This document shows, piece by piece, positions 1 through 51,976 of a stretch of DNA of 64,000 bases. Origin of the DNA: Larimichthys crocea (lineage: Eukaryota > Chordata > Actinopteri > Sciaenidae); the NCBI RefSeq assembly GCF_000972845.2, contig NC_040033.1:4430241-4494240 (forward strand), written 5' to 3'. A program made the translations under genes and the position numbers. The notes under the pieces are model-generated. The model worked only from the letters and a program-made list of their open reading frames with translations, was not told where the DNA came from and searched no databases. Position 1 is the stretch's first letter. Each line of letters opens with the position of its first letter.

Positions 1-2989
1 TAATGTGTGAGTGACAGGTGGAAGAGCAGCCAAACTTCACTGCTGACAGCAGGGGCGGGTTCAGAAACTTTTGAATGGGGGGGGCGATTCAGAGAGGGGG
101 GGGCACCTTCGGGGAAATGAGTCAAAATGTTTCAGTTTAATAAATGAATTCCAATTAAACAACTTTTAAATATTCTAATATGAAATAATATCAGACAAAA
201 GCCTTTTGGAACTCCAAATATTCGACGTCTACTGAGGCAACGGGCTCCTTGTCATAGAGACAAAAGGCCCCCAACATCTCCTACATATGAAGACAAGACG
301 TAAGACACCCAGACTGGAGGAGACAAAACAATTTTGTCTCTTTGTGACATGACGGCATCATTTGTGGTGGATTTGTGTCTGTTTGTTGTCGTATCGAGCC
401 TCTCTGTCTTCGCTTGCCGTCATTTTGCGGTCGTCTCTTTGTCGCGTTGCAGGATTTTGTCCCTCCTTGTGTTCGTTAAGCGCCTCTTTGTGGTCATTTC
501 GTTGACTGTGCAACAAGAAATGTTGTGAAGAGCTTCTGACAACAAGCCAGCTACCTGTCACCTTCTCACGCCACGCGTTCACACATGTGGGCATCGTAAG
601 TCGGGTTAACGATGCACACGTCTTCTGTCAGTTGAGCCTGTCCAAGGTCTCCAAAGTCGAAGGTTGCCACAGGAAACAAATGTTTTATTTGCCCCCTTCC
701 CTCGAACAGGATGGAAGTAAACAGGCTCCAATATTTGCCAAAGTTAATTTCGCGCTTGTGTGACCGCCCGGATTCTGGCATGAGAGCGGTGAAGGGGGGC
801 AATCAGATTCCAGAGAGAGGGCCGTGCCACCCCTGTGACCATCCCCGTCTTAACATGCAAAGACTAACAAAGCAGGATTAAGCTCAATTCACTCAGGATG
901 TGAATTCACGTCATCTTAAGCTCTGTGAAACAGAGATTTAGGGGGATGACGAGCACCAGAACAGGATCTTTAATGAAGAGGACGTCAATTAAAAACACAT
1001 AAATGAGTATTTATCCCAAAAAAATGTACTTGAGTTTTGTTTACACGGGGTGCCTTTGATACGTCGCAGTGATCGGGCTAGAGATTAAAGTCATGCATAA
1101 TTCAAGAGCCAGGCTGATTATGTCTGCACCCAGCGGCCTGTGTGAACACTGTAAAACTCTTTTACACATTAAAAAGAAATGGCTATTGTGTTCGATGCAT
1201 TGTGCTTCCCAGCTTCCACACTGCTGTTTGGGTTCTGTGTGGATAACGAGGCAGTGTCGATGATATGACGCACTCCACATTTCCTGCGTCTCCCACACAG
1301 GCACTCTGGAGTCTGATGTCAGAAAATGCTCTAAAACATCAAAGATTTGCTGTAAGTCTCTCAGAAATAAGCCGATCGATGTTTCGCATTCATCAGTACA
1401 ACAACGCGCATTCGGGCATGAGCTGCCGCCAACATATTTGTATCATTTTGGCTGAAAGCGCAGTGCCAATTATCACCCAGGCCTTTGCAGAACCACCTGC
1501 CAAAAAGGGAGAGCAGCCACAGTAAAGACCAGTCCATTAATCAGATTTATTATCGCATCTAATTTTGTTTAAATTAACAGCCGAGTTTCAGCCAAGTTCC
1601 ATTAACGAAAAGTAAAAAGAAACCATCTCAAGGTCACGCAGAACTTTATGACTTTATTTTGGGCTTAACGAGATAAAATAATCTTATTTTGGTGGAAGTC
1701 AATGCCACCATATCCTTAAATTTTCCCTCTCAGTTCCCAGCTGTTGGTGTTTTTTAAAACTCAACACTGCTCACAATGGAGTTTTAAGGACGTTGATGGG
1801 ATGTGGGGGTGTTTCATCATTAAAGTTACACTCAGTGTTTCAGTATGAAACACTCCCTTCAAGCCAAATAAGTGGCTGTAAAAAAAGTTAGTAGTTTTTG
1901 GTAAATGGAGGCTGCGGTGAGACAACAGTCGACTCCAGATGACAGATTCAGAGAGAAGTTCTTTATTGACACAGATTTGACAAATACGCCCATGACGGTC
2001 TAATAAGATACTGGAGATGTGTTGTTGTATGAGAAATTGCGGCAATGCAGCTCGTCTGGTTATTTCGACCTCACGTCAGCTGTTGCACTCTCCCCTTCAC
2101 GGCATCTCAGGCTCTCCACACGCTCCACTGGATGCTGTGATTTCGCTGTTGCTGTCTTCTTACATTTCTGAGTTTGTTGGGAGATCTGACTGTTTAAACC
2201 AAAGCAAACCATACTGCAGCAAAGTCAGCAGCAACATTATTTTTTTCTTTCGTGTCATAAATCATGGCATCGATAATATGTTGATATGATAACCGACATT
2301 CAGAGAAAGTTATTGACAGATTTAGCCCTTGATTGTAATTTACAGGGATGCCACAATTCCTTTAGAGAAGTCAAGAACAGCCGTGCTTGCAATACAATTG
2401 TTTTAATGATGTTCATTAAAACAAACATTATATCGAGATAACAAAACAAAAAGTATAGTTTTCTCTTATTTCTTACAATATTTATCAGAGGTGAGTCGCA
2501 GCTGGTTGAGTCAGAGCAATGGGAGTTCTCTCATCTTTGGCTAGTACGAAATAAGATTATTTATTAATGATAAACAAAACTACACATTAACGTCCGGACT
2601 TACGGTTCAGTTATGAATCCTGATGTTGAAATCAGGTGTGATTAAATGAAGTTCTCCATAATTATTACCTCATTATCTCAAGAAGGAGCTTTGTTATCTC
2701 GACATAACTAAATACATAACTGGTGATCTTCAGATAACTTTGAATTTTAGCGCCCCCAGCAGGCCAGTCAGTGTAATGTCGCGTGAACGCCGGACTGGAC
2801 TGGTGAAATCCAACATGCCACCTACCAGTGATGGCCGAAGTAGTACTACTAGTAATACTGCAGTATAAAAAAATAATCTGAAAGTATAGTGTTGGCAACA
2901 AAAAGTACTTAAAGTATCAAGAGTAAAAGTACATTTAACTACTTTTGGCTGTTTAATCTGTAACAATGATTAAATATTAATCTAACTAC

Positions 2990-3130
2990 TAACTCTTGGT
3001 CTTCAACCACGACCCCTGGGGGTCTGCAGAGGTACTGCAGGGGGTCCACAAATTTTTGTGATAATAATTGACAATTTTCACCAAAATAATGGTGAATGTG
3101 AGGCTGCAGATAAAACACAGCTCTTGGCAT
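2990..3130. repeat. hAT-like DNA transposon fragment
   Basis: A stretch around 3000-3055 holds the paired motif 'accacgacccctggggg' and 'tactgcagggggtccac', typical of decayed non-autonomous hAT elements in fish. No clear second terminus or target duplication is visible. The call rests on remembered family resemblance. Confidence 0.4.
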
Positions 3131-3718
3131 TTAATAACCAATAATAATAATTATCAATCATAAACACATATAGGCTTAAAACCCAGTATATAAATAGGTT
3201 AACGAGGAGACATAAAAGTTGAATAAAGTAAATATAAAAGTTATTATTACTTGAATATTACTTGAAGTATGAAGTAGCACCTGATTCAAATATTTCAGTA
3301 AAGCACGCGTAGGATTGTCCTTTACATGAATAAATGTATTTTCCACCACTGCTACCCGCTGCATGACAATTGTTTTGCCCTTTTTAATTGGCACGGGTCA
3401 ATCAGTGACATTTTTCACATACTGGAAACGCGGCGCCAAGATGCATCATCCATCGCTCCATGTTTCATCAGGCTGTTATCACAAAACACAGCCCGATCCA
3501 AAGCCACCTCCCTGCACATAGACTGAGGGAAAAAAATGACTAATAACAACTAATATTAGCAATAATTGTCACTCGTGTGTTTAATGCATAAAAAGCAGGT
3601 CAGGGAATCTATTGACTCACGCGCTTTAATAAAATGCAAATGGAAATCGTGACAAAGATGTATTTACATGATGTACTGTGTCAGTTTCTCAGAGCCTCAT
3701 CGCTGGACGGGTCGGCCG

Positions 3719-4064
3719 TGTGCATATGGTGTGTGTTTATGTGTGTGTGTGTGTGTGTTTATGTGTGGGTGTGTAGTCAGTGTGTGGGTGGATGGTGAGT
3801 TGTTCGTCTCAGACCGTCTGTGCAGAACAGCTGACAGACACACACACACCCGCTCTGAACAGAAGGCTCCACCCAGGTCCTCGGACATTTGCGCTCACAC
3901 ACACTTACACACACACACCAACACAGATACATACACACACACACACACACACACACATGTACATACAGCACAGCAAACGTGGCATGCCTTAGTGTGGTAT
4001 TCGGTTCACGCTGGGTCTCTTGGGTGTGTCTGCGGTGACAGAAAGGAAACATGAGATACTATAT

Positions 4065-4101
<37 letters not shown>
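3719..4101. repeat. GT/CA microsatellite cluster
   Basis: Several (GT)n and (CA)n blocks alternate here: GT near 3727-3770, CA near 3895-3956, GT 4062-4101. They create long but meaningless open frames on both strands. Confidence 0.9.
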
Positions 4102-4103
<2 letters not shown>

Positions 4104-5939
4104 CAATAACATGTACAGATCACATATGCCAGAGGCGTTTGGGGCCAAAAGGTCTGGGCTTTTGTTAACTTGGCGACAGCGTTGCGTTGGCACGTCTGAG
4201 GCTAAAACAATATGGGAGTGGCACACTTCAATAGTAATAAGAGAACTTACCGTGCGTTGCCGGCAATGATGGGAATTTTCCTCTTATCTTATGTTAATGC
4301 AGGAAGCCGAGCATAATTTCAGCTCATTTCCCTTGCATGAATTTGATTGCCAGACTTGAAAATCAGCAGTGAAATTACCGTGACAGCGTGCGAGGGCACA
4401 TCTGATGACACCGCTTAACCGCGAGAGGAAGCGGAGCTGAGTGACAGCCTCTAGCATCACAGGGTTATTATTTTTTAGGCTTTAAGGTGAGACATGATGA
4501 GATTAACGAGGACTGAGTTTACTCCAAACATTCGGCGGTTTGCATCAGAAAAGTCGTTTTCTTTTGTGTTTACTGAGCAAACAAGTGGTGCGTATGTGGG
4601 GGGGAATAAAGTTTGAACTGTTTCGACCATTCAAGGCCGAAAGAGTTCAAACCTATGAAAGTCACTCCAGCATGATACAGCTCAGTGTCAGGACATTCAC
4701 ACACTGCAGCAGAGTAAGCTCAGAGTTGTGTCCACCACAGAAGGTTCGAAAGCCTTCTTGTTCTCCATGTCTTCTACACGGATCATCAACTTTTGGCATG
4801 GGGTCTGTCCGCTTCAGCACAATATCATGTATGCTGCTATATCTACCACCATTATCAGTGTAAACTGTATGATGATATGATGATGGACGGATATGTGAGC
4901 TTCCATCCTGTGCTGGTGACATGGTTTGGAGCCAGACTCGGAGCCGCAGTATCGAGGTCCTTCTCCTCGTACGCCCAGCTGATCTCGATCTCGAGCATCG
5001 CTCAGCTGTCAGTCATGATGTAAAATCTCCTTTTTATAGCGTCAAACGTGTCAGAAAACTGGACACTTGAACAGAAACCAGCGCTATAAGAACCTAAAAT
5101 GACAATTGGGGAAAATTTATTTGACGTTTACTTTGATTTTTTTCTTAGTTTGGCCAATGTCTCACCTGCTAACATAGATGGAGTGTTGTCTGTTGCCTAT
5201 TTCCACTTCCAGCGAACAACATTATCACTTATTTGGAGTCCAGTATTCACTCTTTGAACCCCTGAGGGACATATCTGGTTATTTAGCTGTTAAACATCTC
5301 GTTTTGTTCACCAGCTCGTCTCTTACTGTGTCTGTTTGATCACAGATTATCTCACGTTTTTCTGACTTAAAAAAAAAAGAGCTTAAAGACTCTAAGACAG
5401 AGATTAGAGGACCTGCAGTTCAGCTGTACGTGTGGGTTTTTGCCAATGCAAGAATATATATGTTTACATCAGGTTATATAGTTTAGAAAAACCTGCCATA
5501 GCAATCTGTTATTAACCGTTTTAAAATAACTCCATTTTAACCGAGCTATTAACTTTTAACTCTGAAAAGTCACGTGCGTTTTAATCGGTTTGTCCCGCTG
5601 AAGCTTGTTGTTGCTCATGGCGGTCAAAGTTTAATGCACATCTTGTAAAGCAGCAGATGGGAAACAGGATTCACAGGCACCTGGATATAAATCTTGCTTG
5701 ACACAGATTGGTCTTGTGTTTTTTGAGAGGAGGAGGAAAATGTTGCCAGGGTGAACCTTTCTTTGCTTTAGCATTGCCCGGGGCAAAACATTGGCTTCTT
5801 CTATGGACTTTTCAAGCATGAGGTCTTTGATCTTTTTTATATTGGAATAAGAGAGGCTGAGGAAAATAATACAGGCAGCCTCGAAAAATCAAGTCCAAAC
5901 ACCTTTTTAGACAAAATGCAGCACAAATAATTATTAATA

Positions 5940-6050
5940 CTTTATTTCCCGCATGCAAAATATTCACAGATGACACTGGGATTTAAACTGGCAACCTTCC
6001 GGCTATAAACTCGCTTCTGATAGCCTCTGGGCTTCTAACATCTTGCTTTT
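5940..6050 (-). repeat. tRNA-derived SINE-like relic
   Basis: Read on the minus strand it contains a B-box-like stretch near 5985-6000, resembling the Pol III promoter half of a fish SINE. It is short and diverged, and no A box was assigned. Confidence 0.25.
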
Positions 6051-6207
6051 ACAAATCCCAGGAACACGGTGAACGCTCATCTTACTTTTATTGTTACGGA
6101 AGCTTCAGAGTGCCGGGATCAGATGACACATAACCCGACAGGGAGGGCTAGATCTTTTATAGGACTCTCGAACATCCCAGAAGTCACCGCAAAATCTAGT
6201 TTTATTA

Positions 6208-6210
<3 letters not shown>

Positions 6211-6239
<29 letters not shown>
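6211..6239. repeat. (GT)n microsatellite
   Basis: A pure GT run of about 14 units in intron 1, followed by a second CA block near 6391-6407. Confidence 0.9.
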
Positions 6240-6241
<2 letters not shown>

Positions 6242-7945
6242 TGTGTGACAGAGAGAAAGAGGGTGTTTGTGGGAGTTTGGCTCGCCTGCTGTTGTGAAAA
6301 GTGTGCCTCTGTGGGAGTTAAGTATGTGAGTCAGCTATGAATCACACTTTTTCTGTACCAGTCAAACACATGCGCACACATGAACTCTCTCACACACACA
6401 CACACACATGCACGCATATACTGTACACAGAGATATGAGTACATGATTATACAGATTAGACACCATTATGCAACAAACCCACGCAGGCATATATACATGG
6501 AACCTGTGACCGTTGATTTATAGAAACACGTGAGCAGGTACATGTACGTCGTGTCGACTTTGTTTGCCAGGTGGCGATTGTGTTGTTGCCAGGGGGTACA
6601 ACTAATTCACAAAAATAGGAATTATTATTTTAACAAAGCAAAACAAAACAGACACAGTCTGTTGTAACACCAATGGGCGTCGAGTCAAACAGTAAAACGG
6701 ATAAATGCAGAAACTCATAGTGTTAGTGCACCCCATGTGTTGATGCAAAGTTCTTACTGCAGAGACCTGGGTTCATTTCCAGTCCTGGTCCTTTCAGCTG
6801 TCACTGTCAGAAAGCAGAAAATACCCAAAAACACATCTTACATAAAAGAGTAACGGATCAACAGCTAAATCACGATGCAGTTCTTTTGACATAAATTGCA
6901 ATATGAGTCAGTTTTTCATTTCATTTTCCATGAAAAACCTTGTTTTTTCTAAAACTCGTGTGCATAGTTGGATGTAATTCATAAATGGTTGAAACAGCTT
7001 AATGAATTAACAGCAGAAATAAAGTAACAGAGTAGAGTAGTGCTAAAACGTTAGTTCAAAGGATTCAGTTCACAGTTAAAACTGTTAAAACTACTAAAAG
7101 TAATTGCTAAAACCCTGCGTCCTCATATGGGGACATTAGAATTTGGCTTCCCTGCACCATAACACTTTATTTCGCTCAACTTAGACTTATCGTCCTCATT
7201 CAGGGACGGTCACTGTGCCGTCTAGTGGTCACGGAAGTTTTTTGTGAACTGTTCAAAGACAATGCTTTTTAGTTTTTATGTTCATCAGGTCCTACTTATC
7301 CCAAATAGCTAGAAGAAATTAAAAATGCACACCAAACAAAAGCTCAAGTCTCTGTTAGCTATAACTTGCGATTAATGGTAGTTAACTTATATATAAATGC
7401 TGAAATAGTGAGATAAATGTGGTGATAAACATTTGAAGTCTTTAGCTTAAAGTGATGCATGAATGTCGAAATGAATGGTACTGAAATAAATGGCTACGTA
7501 ACAGATGAACAGGTGAAATGGTTTGCTAAAATTCAAGCATAAGTGAGCTTAAAGCAGAGCTGAATGATATGCAAAAGATAATAATCATATTGCAATATGA
7601 GTCACAATTTGAATGGTGAATGGTTATTTTTTTGCCTTAGATTTTCACTGTCACGGACAGAAAACTTACGTCCAAGTAATGGACAAATGGATCCAGCTGA
7701 AAGTGGATGGATTCATGTTTAATAGTCATCTGAAAATAATCAATTAACAGTTAAAACTCAGCTGCTGTAAGTTAAAAGTTATGACGACTGCTGAAATAGT
7801 TCAAACCGACGTGGTTATAAATAAACGGCCGTGCCTGACGAGGGTTGTGCAGATTTATCTGACAAAAGATGTCGGGAGAGTCGCTGCAGTAAAATCCTGT
7901 GTGCGCTCATTAACTGTGTGTATGTATTAACTGTTTTTTGTCTCA

Positions 7946-7948
<3 letters not shown>

Positions 7949-8002
<54 letters not shown>
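7949..8002. repeat. (TG)27 microsatellite
   Basis: One of the longest pure TG runs in the window, passing directly into a short CG run (cgcgcgc). Alternating purine-pyrimidine sequence of this length can adopt Z-DNA and is likely length-polymorphic. Confidence 0.95.
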
Positions 8003-8008
<6 letters not shown>

Positions 8009-8299
8009 CTCGCTGATGTCACTTACAGTTTGACTCATCAGTATTCAGGGCATTCACGCTCTCCCTCACTGCCAGCGATAAGCGATGCTGATTATCAGTG
8101 AACTTTTGCTACACAGTTTATCTCCGCTCCCGCTTCCCTCCCTCTCTCAGCAATAGTAACACTCCGCCTGTGAGAGCCAACATTGTTTTTAATCAGCCTC
8201 ACGTCTATTAGGAATCAGCTGCTATTAGCGCTCATTAAAAACACGCTGTTCGAGGGAGGGGAAAGTGCTCTTACTCCAGTAAAAATAGCAAAACCGCAA

Positions 8300-8850
8300 T
8301 GTTCAAATATGTTGCATTACACCCATGCCTGCTGAACATCATGGGCGTTCTCTGCTGCTGTAACCACCCCCGCTCTTCTTCTTAGATGGCCCTCCATAAA
8401 ATGTTATAACCCGGCTGCAGGGACGTGCTCCCATTCAGCCATAAGAGCATCAGGGGGAAAGTCGGCCTTTGATGCCGGGTGATAAGGCCCCGGCTCGCAG
8501 TCGGAGTTCCAGTTAATCTCGAAGGTGATGGATGGGGTTGAGGAGGTCGCGGATCTGTGAAGACCAGTCAGGCTCTTCTACACCAAACTGGGAACAAAAT
8601 ATTTCTTTATGTGTGTGGGCACATTGTTCTGTTGCTTTAATGGAAGAAGCCATGAGAAACAACCCCAAAACAAAAGTGCAGAGTCGTCGACATAATTTTG
8701 ACCACTAGTGTACTCGAGGCATGACCAGAGGAGCGTGTAGAACCCCCTAGCTTTAATTACTGAACATAATGTTGGGTAGTTCAACCTGCGGTTGCGGAAA
8801 CAAGCTGACGAGCTGATTGATAAGGTGAACTTGTTAGCAAACACTTACCT
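8300..8850 (-). mobile_element. Tc1/mariner-like transposase relic, C-terminal half
   Basis: On the minus strand the stretch decodes, through frameshifts and stops, to pieces typical of fish Tc1-like transposases. QQNNVPTH (about 8600-8640) sits where the family has Q-D-N-A-P-T-H, and DLLNPIHHLRD (about 8530-8560) sits where it has SPDLNPIEHLWDEL. The catalytic Asp of the first motif reads Asn and the catalytic Glu of the second reads His, so the copy is inactive. No terminal inverted repeats were found. Fragments come from family knowledge, not a search. Confidence 0.6.
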
Positions 8851-9837
8851 ATTTACACATTTAGAGAACAACATTCACTCTCTTGGAACTCTCTTTTGGT
8901 CTCCACCATCTCACCAGCTCGTGTTTTACTGTGTGTGTGTTTGCCGTTTGGTGTCAGGCAGGTAGTGTACGGTAAGTACAGCCAACGGGGAGTTGCAGAT
9001 CCAGGTGATAATACTCATAAGATCCATCGCTATGAGTCTACGTGACCCATTTCACGTTGTCATTTAATACGTTGCGAATAGTTTGACAACAGATTGTTAA
9101 GCTTAGCTTAGTATAAAGACTAAGAAGAAGGTGAAACATGTAGCCTGACTCTGTGCAAAGTAATAAAACACGCACCGACACGTCTAGTTAAGTTATGATG
9201 ACTTACATACTGGCTGCTGTGACCTTTAGTGTCTCGTCAGACTCTGTTCCGTTACTAAAATCCCACCTAAAGCCATGAATTGTTTACATTTTTGGATCAA
9301 ACTCGTTGTTAATTGTGAGTTTTAAATCTGGATTTAACTTCAAGTCTTTAAGCTAAGCTATGCTATTCACCTCCCGCCTCTGGAAACAAGAGACGTGTTA
9401 ATCGTCTTGCAGTGAGCATAGCTGTGAAATAAATGAAGCCTGCTCCTCACGAGGTGGACTATCTCCTCCGAACATGAAGTGCACCTACGTGACCTTCACC
9501 TCACATCAACAACAGTGGAAAAAGCCACACGAGTCACATCTGACGCCTTCAGTCTTATCCAGTCCTTTCATGCCCGTCGGTGGAAGCTGTGAGCCGAGAT
9601 ATCGCTCATCGATTTGAAGCGTTTGGGGGGTGGAGGGGCGACCAGATAGTGGAAAGAATCCGTCCAAAAAGAATTGAGAGGACGGTGAAAAGACGATGCC
9701 TCGTCTTCCAAATTGATTGGTTTCGTTTTAGGGGCATGAAAGCTTTCTTTATTTGCATTTTAAAAGATTAAACGCTGTATTTTTAAAAACATTTTTCTGC
9801 ATTTCAGGCTCCGTTTTCAGTTTGTTTCATGCTCGAT

Positions 9838-9877
9838 ATATATATATATATATATATCTATATATATATATATATAT
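9838..9877. repeat. (AT)n microsatellite
   Basis: About 20 AT units interrupted once by a C. Confidence 0.9.
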
Positions 9878-10003
9878 GGCATTTTGGAAGTGAACACTTC
9901 ATTTAGACTTCAGATGCGGCGGCTGAGGGAGGGGAGGAAGCAATAGGAGGGTGCAGAAAGCGACAAATGCTGTTTGCTCGTCGCCACTGATGAGAGAGGG
10001 AGT

Positions 10004-10035
<32 letters not shown>

Positions 10036-10056
10036 TTGTGTGTGAGTGTGTGTGTT
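10004..10056. repeat. (GT)n microsatellite, interrupted
   Basis: TG repeat with a few TTG and GAG interruptions. Related GT and CA blocks follow at 10252-10281 and 10423-10444. Confidence 0.85.
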
Positions 10057-10639
10057 AAATAGTTTGCATGCAATTCAGCAGCTGGCTTATGAGTTTGTTT
10101 TTTTTCTACTCCTCTTTGCCTTCATCCTTTTTTCCCTCCTTCTCTTCCTCCGCACTCTTCCCATCCTATCTTTGTTAGTGTGGTTATGATAGATGAGTGT
10201 ATTATAAAGCCGGGACTTGAAGCGAGGGAAATCAATGCTCATTCCTCAGAGGTGTGTGTGTGTGTGTGTGTGTGTGTGAGTGTGTGTTTGCGAGTTGGCT
10301 GTTTGTTAAGAGGTTAGGAGTTGGATACATTCATTGTTTTGGGAGCCAGGGGCTGCAGCTGAGCCGCTCTGTCTTGATCTGCTTTCCTTTGACTCAGCAA
10401 ACTCCGGCCAGGCCAGACGAGCACACACACACACACACACACACATTAACAATGCACGCACCTACCCACTTTACACCGCTCACACTCAGATCTAGAGAGA
10501 GCCGTCCCACTCACAACACAGACATTACACAATCCAGCAGAGAGTAAAAAGTCGTACCGGGGTGGCTGCCTGCTGATTGCCCATCCATTACCTCCTTTTG
10601 GTCCACTCTTGTTTCAGGTACAGAGTTTCTTTTGGGGTC

Positions 10640-11460
10640 ATTTGAAGAGTGTGTTCGCACGATTTCTTTCACATTCAGAGAGTTGGAGCTGTTCCACTAA
10701 AGAGAAATGATCTGAGGCAGGAGTTGAAGGCCACCTGCCTGATATTGTGCCCTGACCCGTCGAGGCAAGGACTCCTCTTCACCTCTGACGGTGTATCTGG
10801 CATCAAGATGCAGTGAAGCCTCCATGGATCTGACTTGTTTGTCCAGGACATCTCACAGATGCTTAATTGGATTGAGATCTGGGGAATTCGGGGGCCGAGC
10901 CAACACCTCGAACTCATTGTTGTGCTCCTGAACCAGTTTTTTTTTTTGCGCATTATCCTGCTGATTAAAAAAAGAAAAGGTCACTGCCATCAGGGAGTTT
11001 CATAAAAAGGGTGTATGCGGTCTGCAACAATGCTTAGGTAGGTGGTACGTGTCATTGTGACATCCACATGAATGGCAGGACCCAAAGTTTCCCAGCAGAA
11101 CTGCTCATTGCCGTCGCTCCCCACATGCATCGGCCGCCCATGACCGTGTTACTGGTTCAGTACTTTTCCTACCTCGGACCACTTTTGATAGGCACTGACC
11201 ACTGCAGACCGGGAACACCCCACAAGAGCTGCAGTTTTTCGAGATGCTCTAAACCATCACGTCTACCCATCACGGTTTGGCCCTTGTTAAAGTCGCTCAA
11301 ATCCATTTTTCCAGCTCCGAACACATCATCTTTGAGGACAAAATGTTGGACTTGCTGCCTAATATATCCCACCCACTGACAGGTGCCATGATAACGAGAT
11401 AATCAGTGTTACTCACCTCACCTGTCAGTGGTCGTTATGTTATGGCTGATCTACGTATGT
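10640..11460 (-). mobile_element. Tc1-like transposon relic, second family
   Basis: Minus strand. The right part (11169-11372) encodes a damaged N-terminal helix-turn-helix region with KMDLSDFNKGQTVMGRR. The left part (about 10830-10900) encodes PPNSPDLNPIKHL, then a stop, then DVLDKQ, the site of the last catalytic acidic residue of the DDE triad, where Glu is replaced by Lys. The middle of the transposase is deleted. The outer right end (about 11390-11450) resembles the terminal region of this element, with inverted 'cctgtcagtgg' type motifs. Long dead. Confidence 0.65.
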
Positions 11461-13259
11461 CTTTTAAATAAGCTGTGTGAACTAATGTTCCCGTTAGCAA
11501 CCGAGCTAAGCCAACAAGCTGGAGAGTTTGCTTGTTACTCCCTCTTGAAAAACTTTTTACTGACTCGCCAACTATAGCAGTTCCCCAGCTAGTCTTGAGT
11601 CTTATGTTGCCAAGCTTTGGGCCTCACTTCTTTCACGTGGACGAGCAAATGTCACAAGTTTTCTCATCCTGCTTCCACACCCCATGAAAGATTACGCTCA
11701 GCTTCTACAGCCCCATTGCAAAAGCTAACTGGTCATCATTGATGATGTAGCCTCTGGGGGCAACAGCCGTCGTAGCCAGGTGATATCTGGAAAATTAAAA
11801 TCCAGGGTAAGACTTCCATGCAGCAACTCGATACGCAAAAATAACAAGAAAGACATATTTTGGCCAATCTCTAGAAGCAGATGAAGCTAATAATAAGCTA
11901 AATCATCATCAGATGGTAGCCATTGGGGTCCAGGATTGCATTTCAGCCTCCACAGACTGTTTACCTGCATGCAACCAAAAGCCCACTCCAACATGATTGG
12001 TACTACAAATGTAGTCTTGGTCCCTTGCCTGCAGATTGGAGAGATCTTCAAATCACACATCAAACATCAAATAACAGACAAACAATGTTGTTTCCTTCCA
12101 ACATCGGAACCGAATCAGAAAACACTAACACAGTTCAAACAACAAGTGTTGTTGTTTTAGTTTGGAGGACGCGTTGCCTTTATTTATTTGCATTCAGGAT
12201 AAAAATTAATTAGCAGACCCTTGAAGCCCACTTAAGTTACGTGATCCATCACAGCGTACCTACATTGTTGTCAGAGGTTAATGCAATTCAGACTTTTTAA
12301 TTACCGTGCAATGACGATGACCAGATGTTCATTGTTACGGATTGCAAAGGGTTTAAAGAGGTTTTATGGACTACGAGTTGGTTTTCATGCTTCAGGGAAA
12401 CGATGTCTAAAATCTGTAAACCTTTTGAAAATGTTAAATGAGTTTGCTAAAATTTGTAAACATCGCTGGCTTGGTCCTCTGAAGCGATGTTGAGGGCTTC
12501 GGTTTATTTGTAGGTTAAAAAGTTTTCTGGCTGTGATTCAACTCATCACATTTATGAGTTCCTTTAGCACCTTTTGTCTGCCTTTGTGTTTTCTTTCAAT
12601 TTACCCTGATTTCACGGTGAAACACACCTCAAAGTCACACATAATGGACAGCAGCAATGTTTCCTCGCGTAAAAAAAGGTAAAAACCTAGATTTGTCTTG
12701 TGGCCTTCATCTGTCTCTCAGAACAAACTGTATTTTATACTTGTACATCATCCTACTATGATTTTGAAACTGCAAACAAGATGAAATGTCGTGGAAACAC
12801 GACACAGCAGCTGCTGCATTGTCTGAGACAAACAGGAACATTTTGCTGTGCAGACTGAAAGGAATCAGTCCTCCCCACAGGCTGACACTGAAGAGGGGGA
12901 AACTGCTGGTGAAAAGTAAAAGCTGATTAGCACTTCTGGAGCGAAGCCTGACACCTATAATTTCAAACTGGGACGTTTGTAGGTCATCGATCAGGGACTG
13001 AACGCGTTGGAGGAAGTCTTAGATGTGGATGATGTTGTTGGGATTAGATATTGCTCTTGTGTTTATGGCTCATAAATGTCTGTTTACCTTATGTGTATTC
13101 CCATGATTGCTTTAAAACAGACACATACAGGCAGTATAGTACAAAGAAACCACGAGCCAACAGTGCAGCTGAATTCATGGTCGTGAGTTACTTTCCTGAC
13201 AGTTTTTACAGCATATTTTACAAAAAAAAAATACAAAATGTTGTTGTATTTTTTGTAAT

Positions 13260-13520
13260 TGAGACCTTAAAGCTGCTCTAATTGCTATTTTTTTATATTA
13301 GTAGTGACTCAAATGACCATGTGTAATGTTAAAGGGGTCGCTTGTGCTTTTAAATCCCCAATGAATTATCACTTTGACAAGTTAGCGACTAGCTGGTGGA
13401 GGCATTTAGCAGCATATTCCCATCAGGAGTCGGTGGAGACCCAAACAGAGCTACAAGGAGAGTCGATATTGGAATTATATATATATGAATTATATATCAT
13501 ATGGCCAGAAACACAACTCC
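13260..13520. repeat. Interspersed repeat F3, copy 1
   Basis: Shares ordered motifs with 26400-26500 ('aagctgct', then 'tgtgtaatg', then 'aaaggggtcgcttg'), and its later part ('ggtggagacc', 'aaacagagct') recurs at about 28555-28580. It is probably a dispersed non-autonomous DNA element; family name not assigned. Confidence 0.55.
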
Positions 13521-14107
13521 AAATGGATGCTAATGTTGTCCTGTGTGTGCTCGATGTATAAATATTAAAAGTCATAATTTCTTGAAACTAGTTTTATAAA
13601 AAATTGATGTTTTCCAATGCAAAAACTAATTTTCAACCATTTTCTTCATTATAAAGCAGCAACCTGCCGTTTCCTTTATATCTGTACATAGTATTTTAAT
13701 GTCTATGCTTACCTTGTCTTAGCTGTATATGCCTATTTGTGTGTATGGACAGTAAAATTCCTCATATACAAACACCTGACCAGTTAAAGTGACTCCGATT
13801 GGCTCGTTCCTCCTCGTCGTCTTTTGAAACTGGGTGAAATTTGTTTTTCTTTTTCAACTGTTGAGTATCTGAGGACTAAATTAGAGACAGATTGACTTGT
13901 TAAACGTTTGTTTGCGGTGTAGATTTAATACAGCAAATCCAGATGTTTAGTAGAATATAGAAAACGTGGCGTCAGCCCAGGATGATTCCACTTCACCGTG
14001 CACACGCTACAGAGGAGTTTAGCAGAAGAAACAAACAAGAAGTATTTATTTATCCTCACCGTGGTCGTGATCTCCTTTTGGAACAAACATGAGTGTATTT
14101 ATTGTGA

Positions 14108-51976
<37,869 letters not shown>

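Noticed and set aside
3668..4054. Long frames on both strands
   Set aside because: Translations of CA/GT microsatellites (His-Thr and Cys-Val runs).
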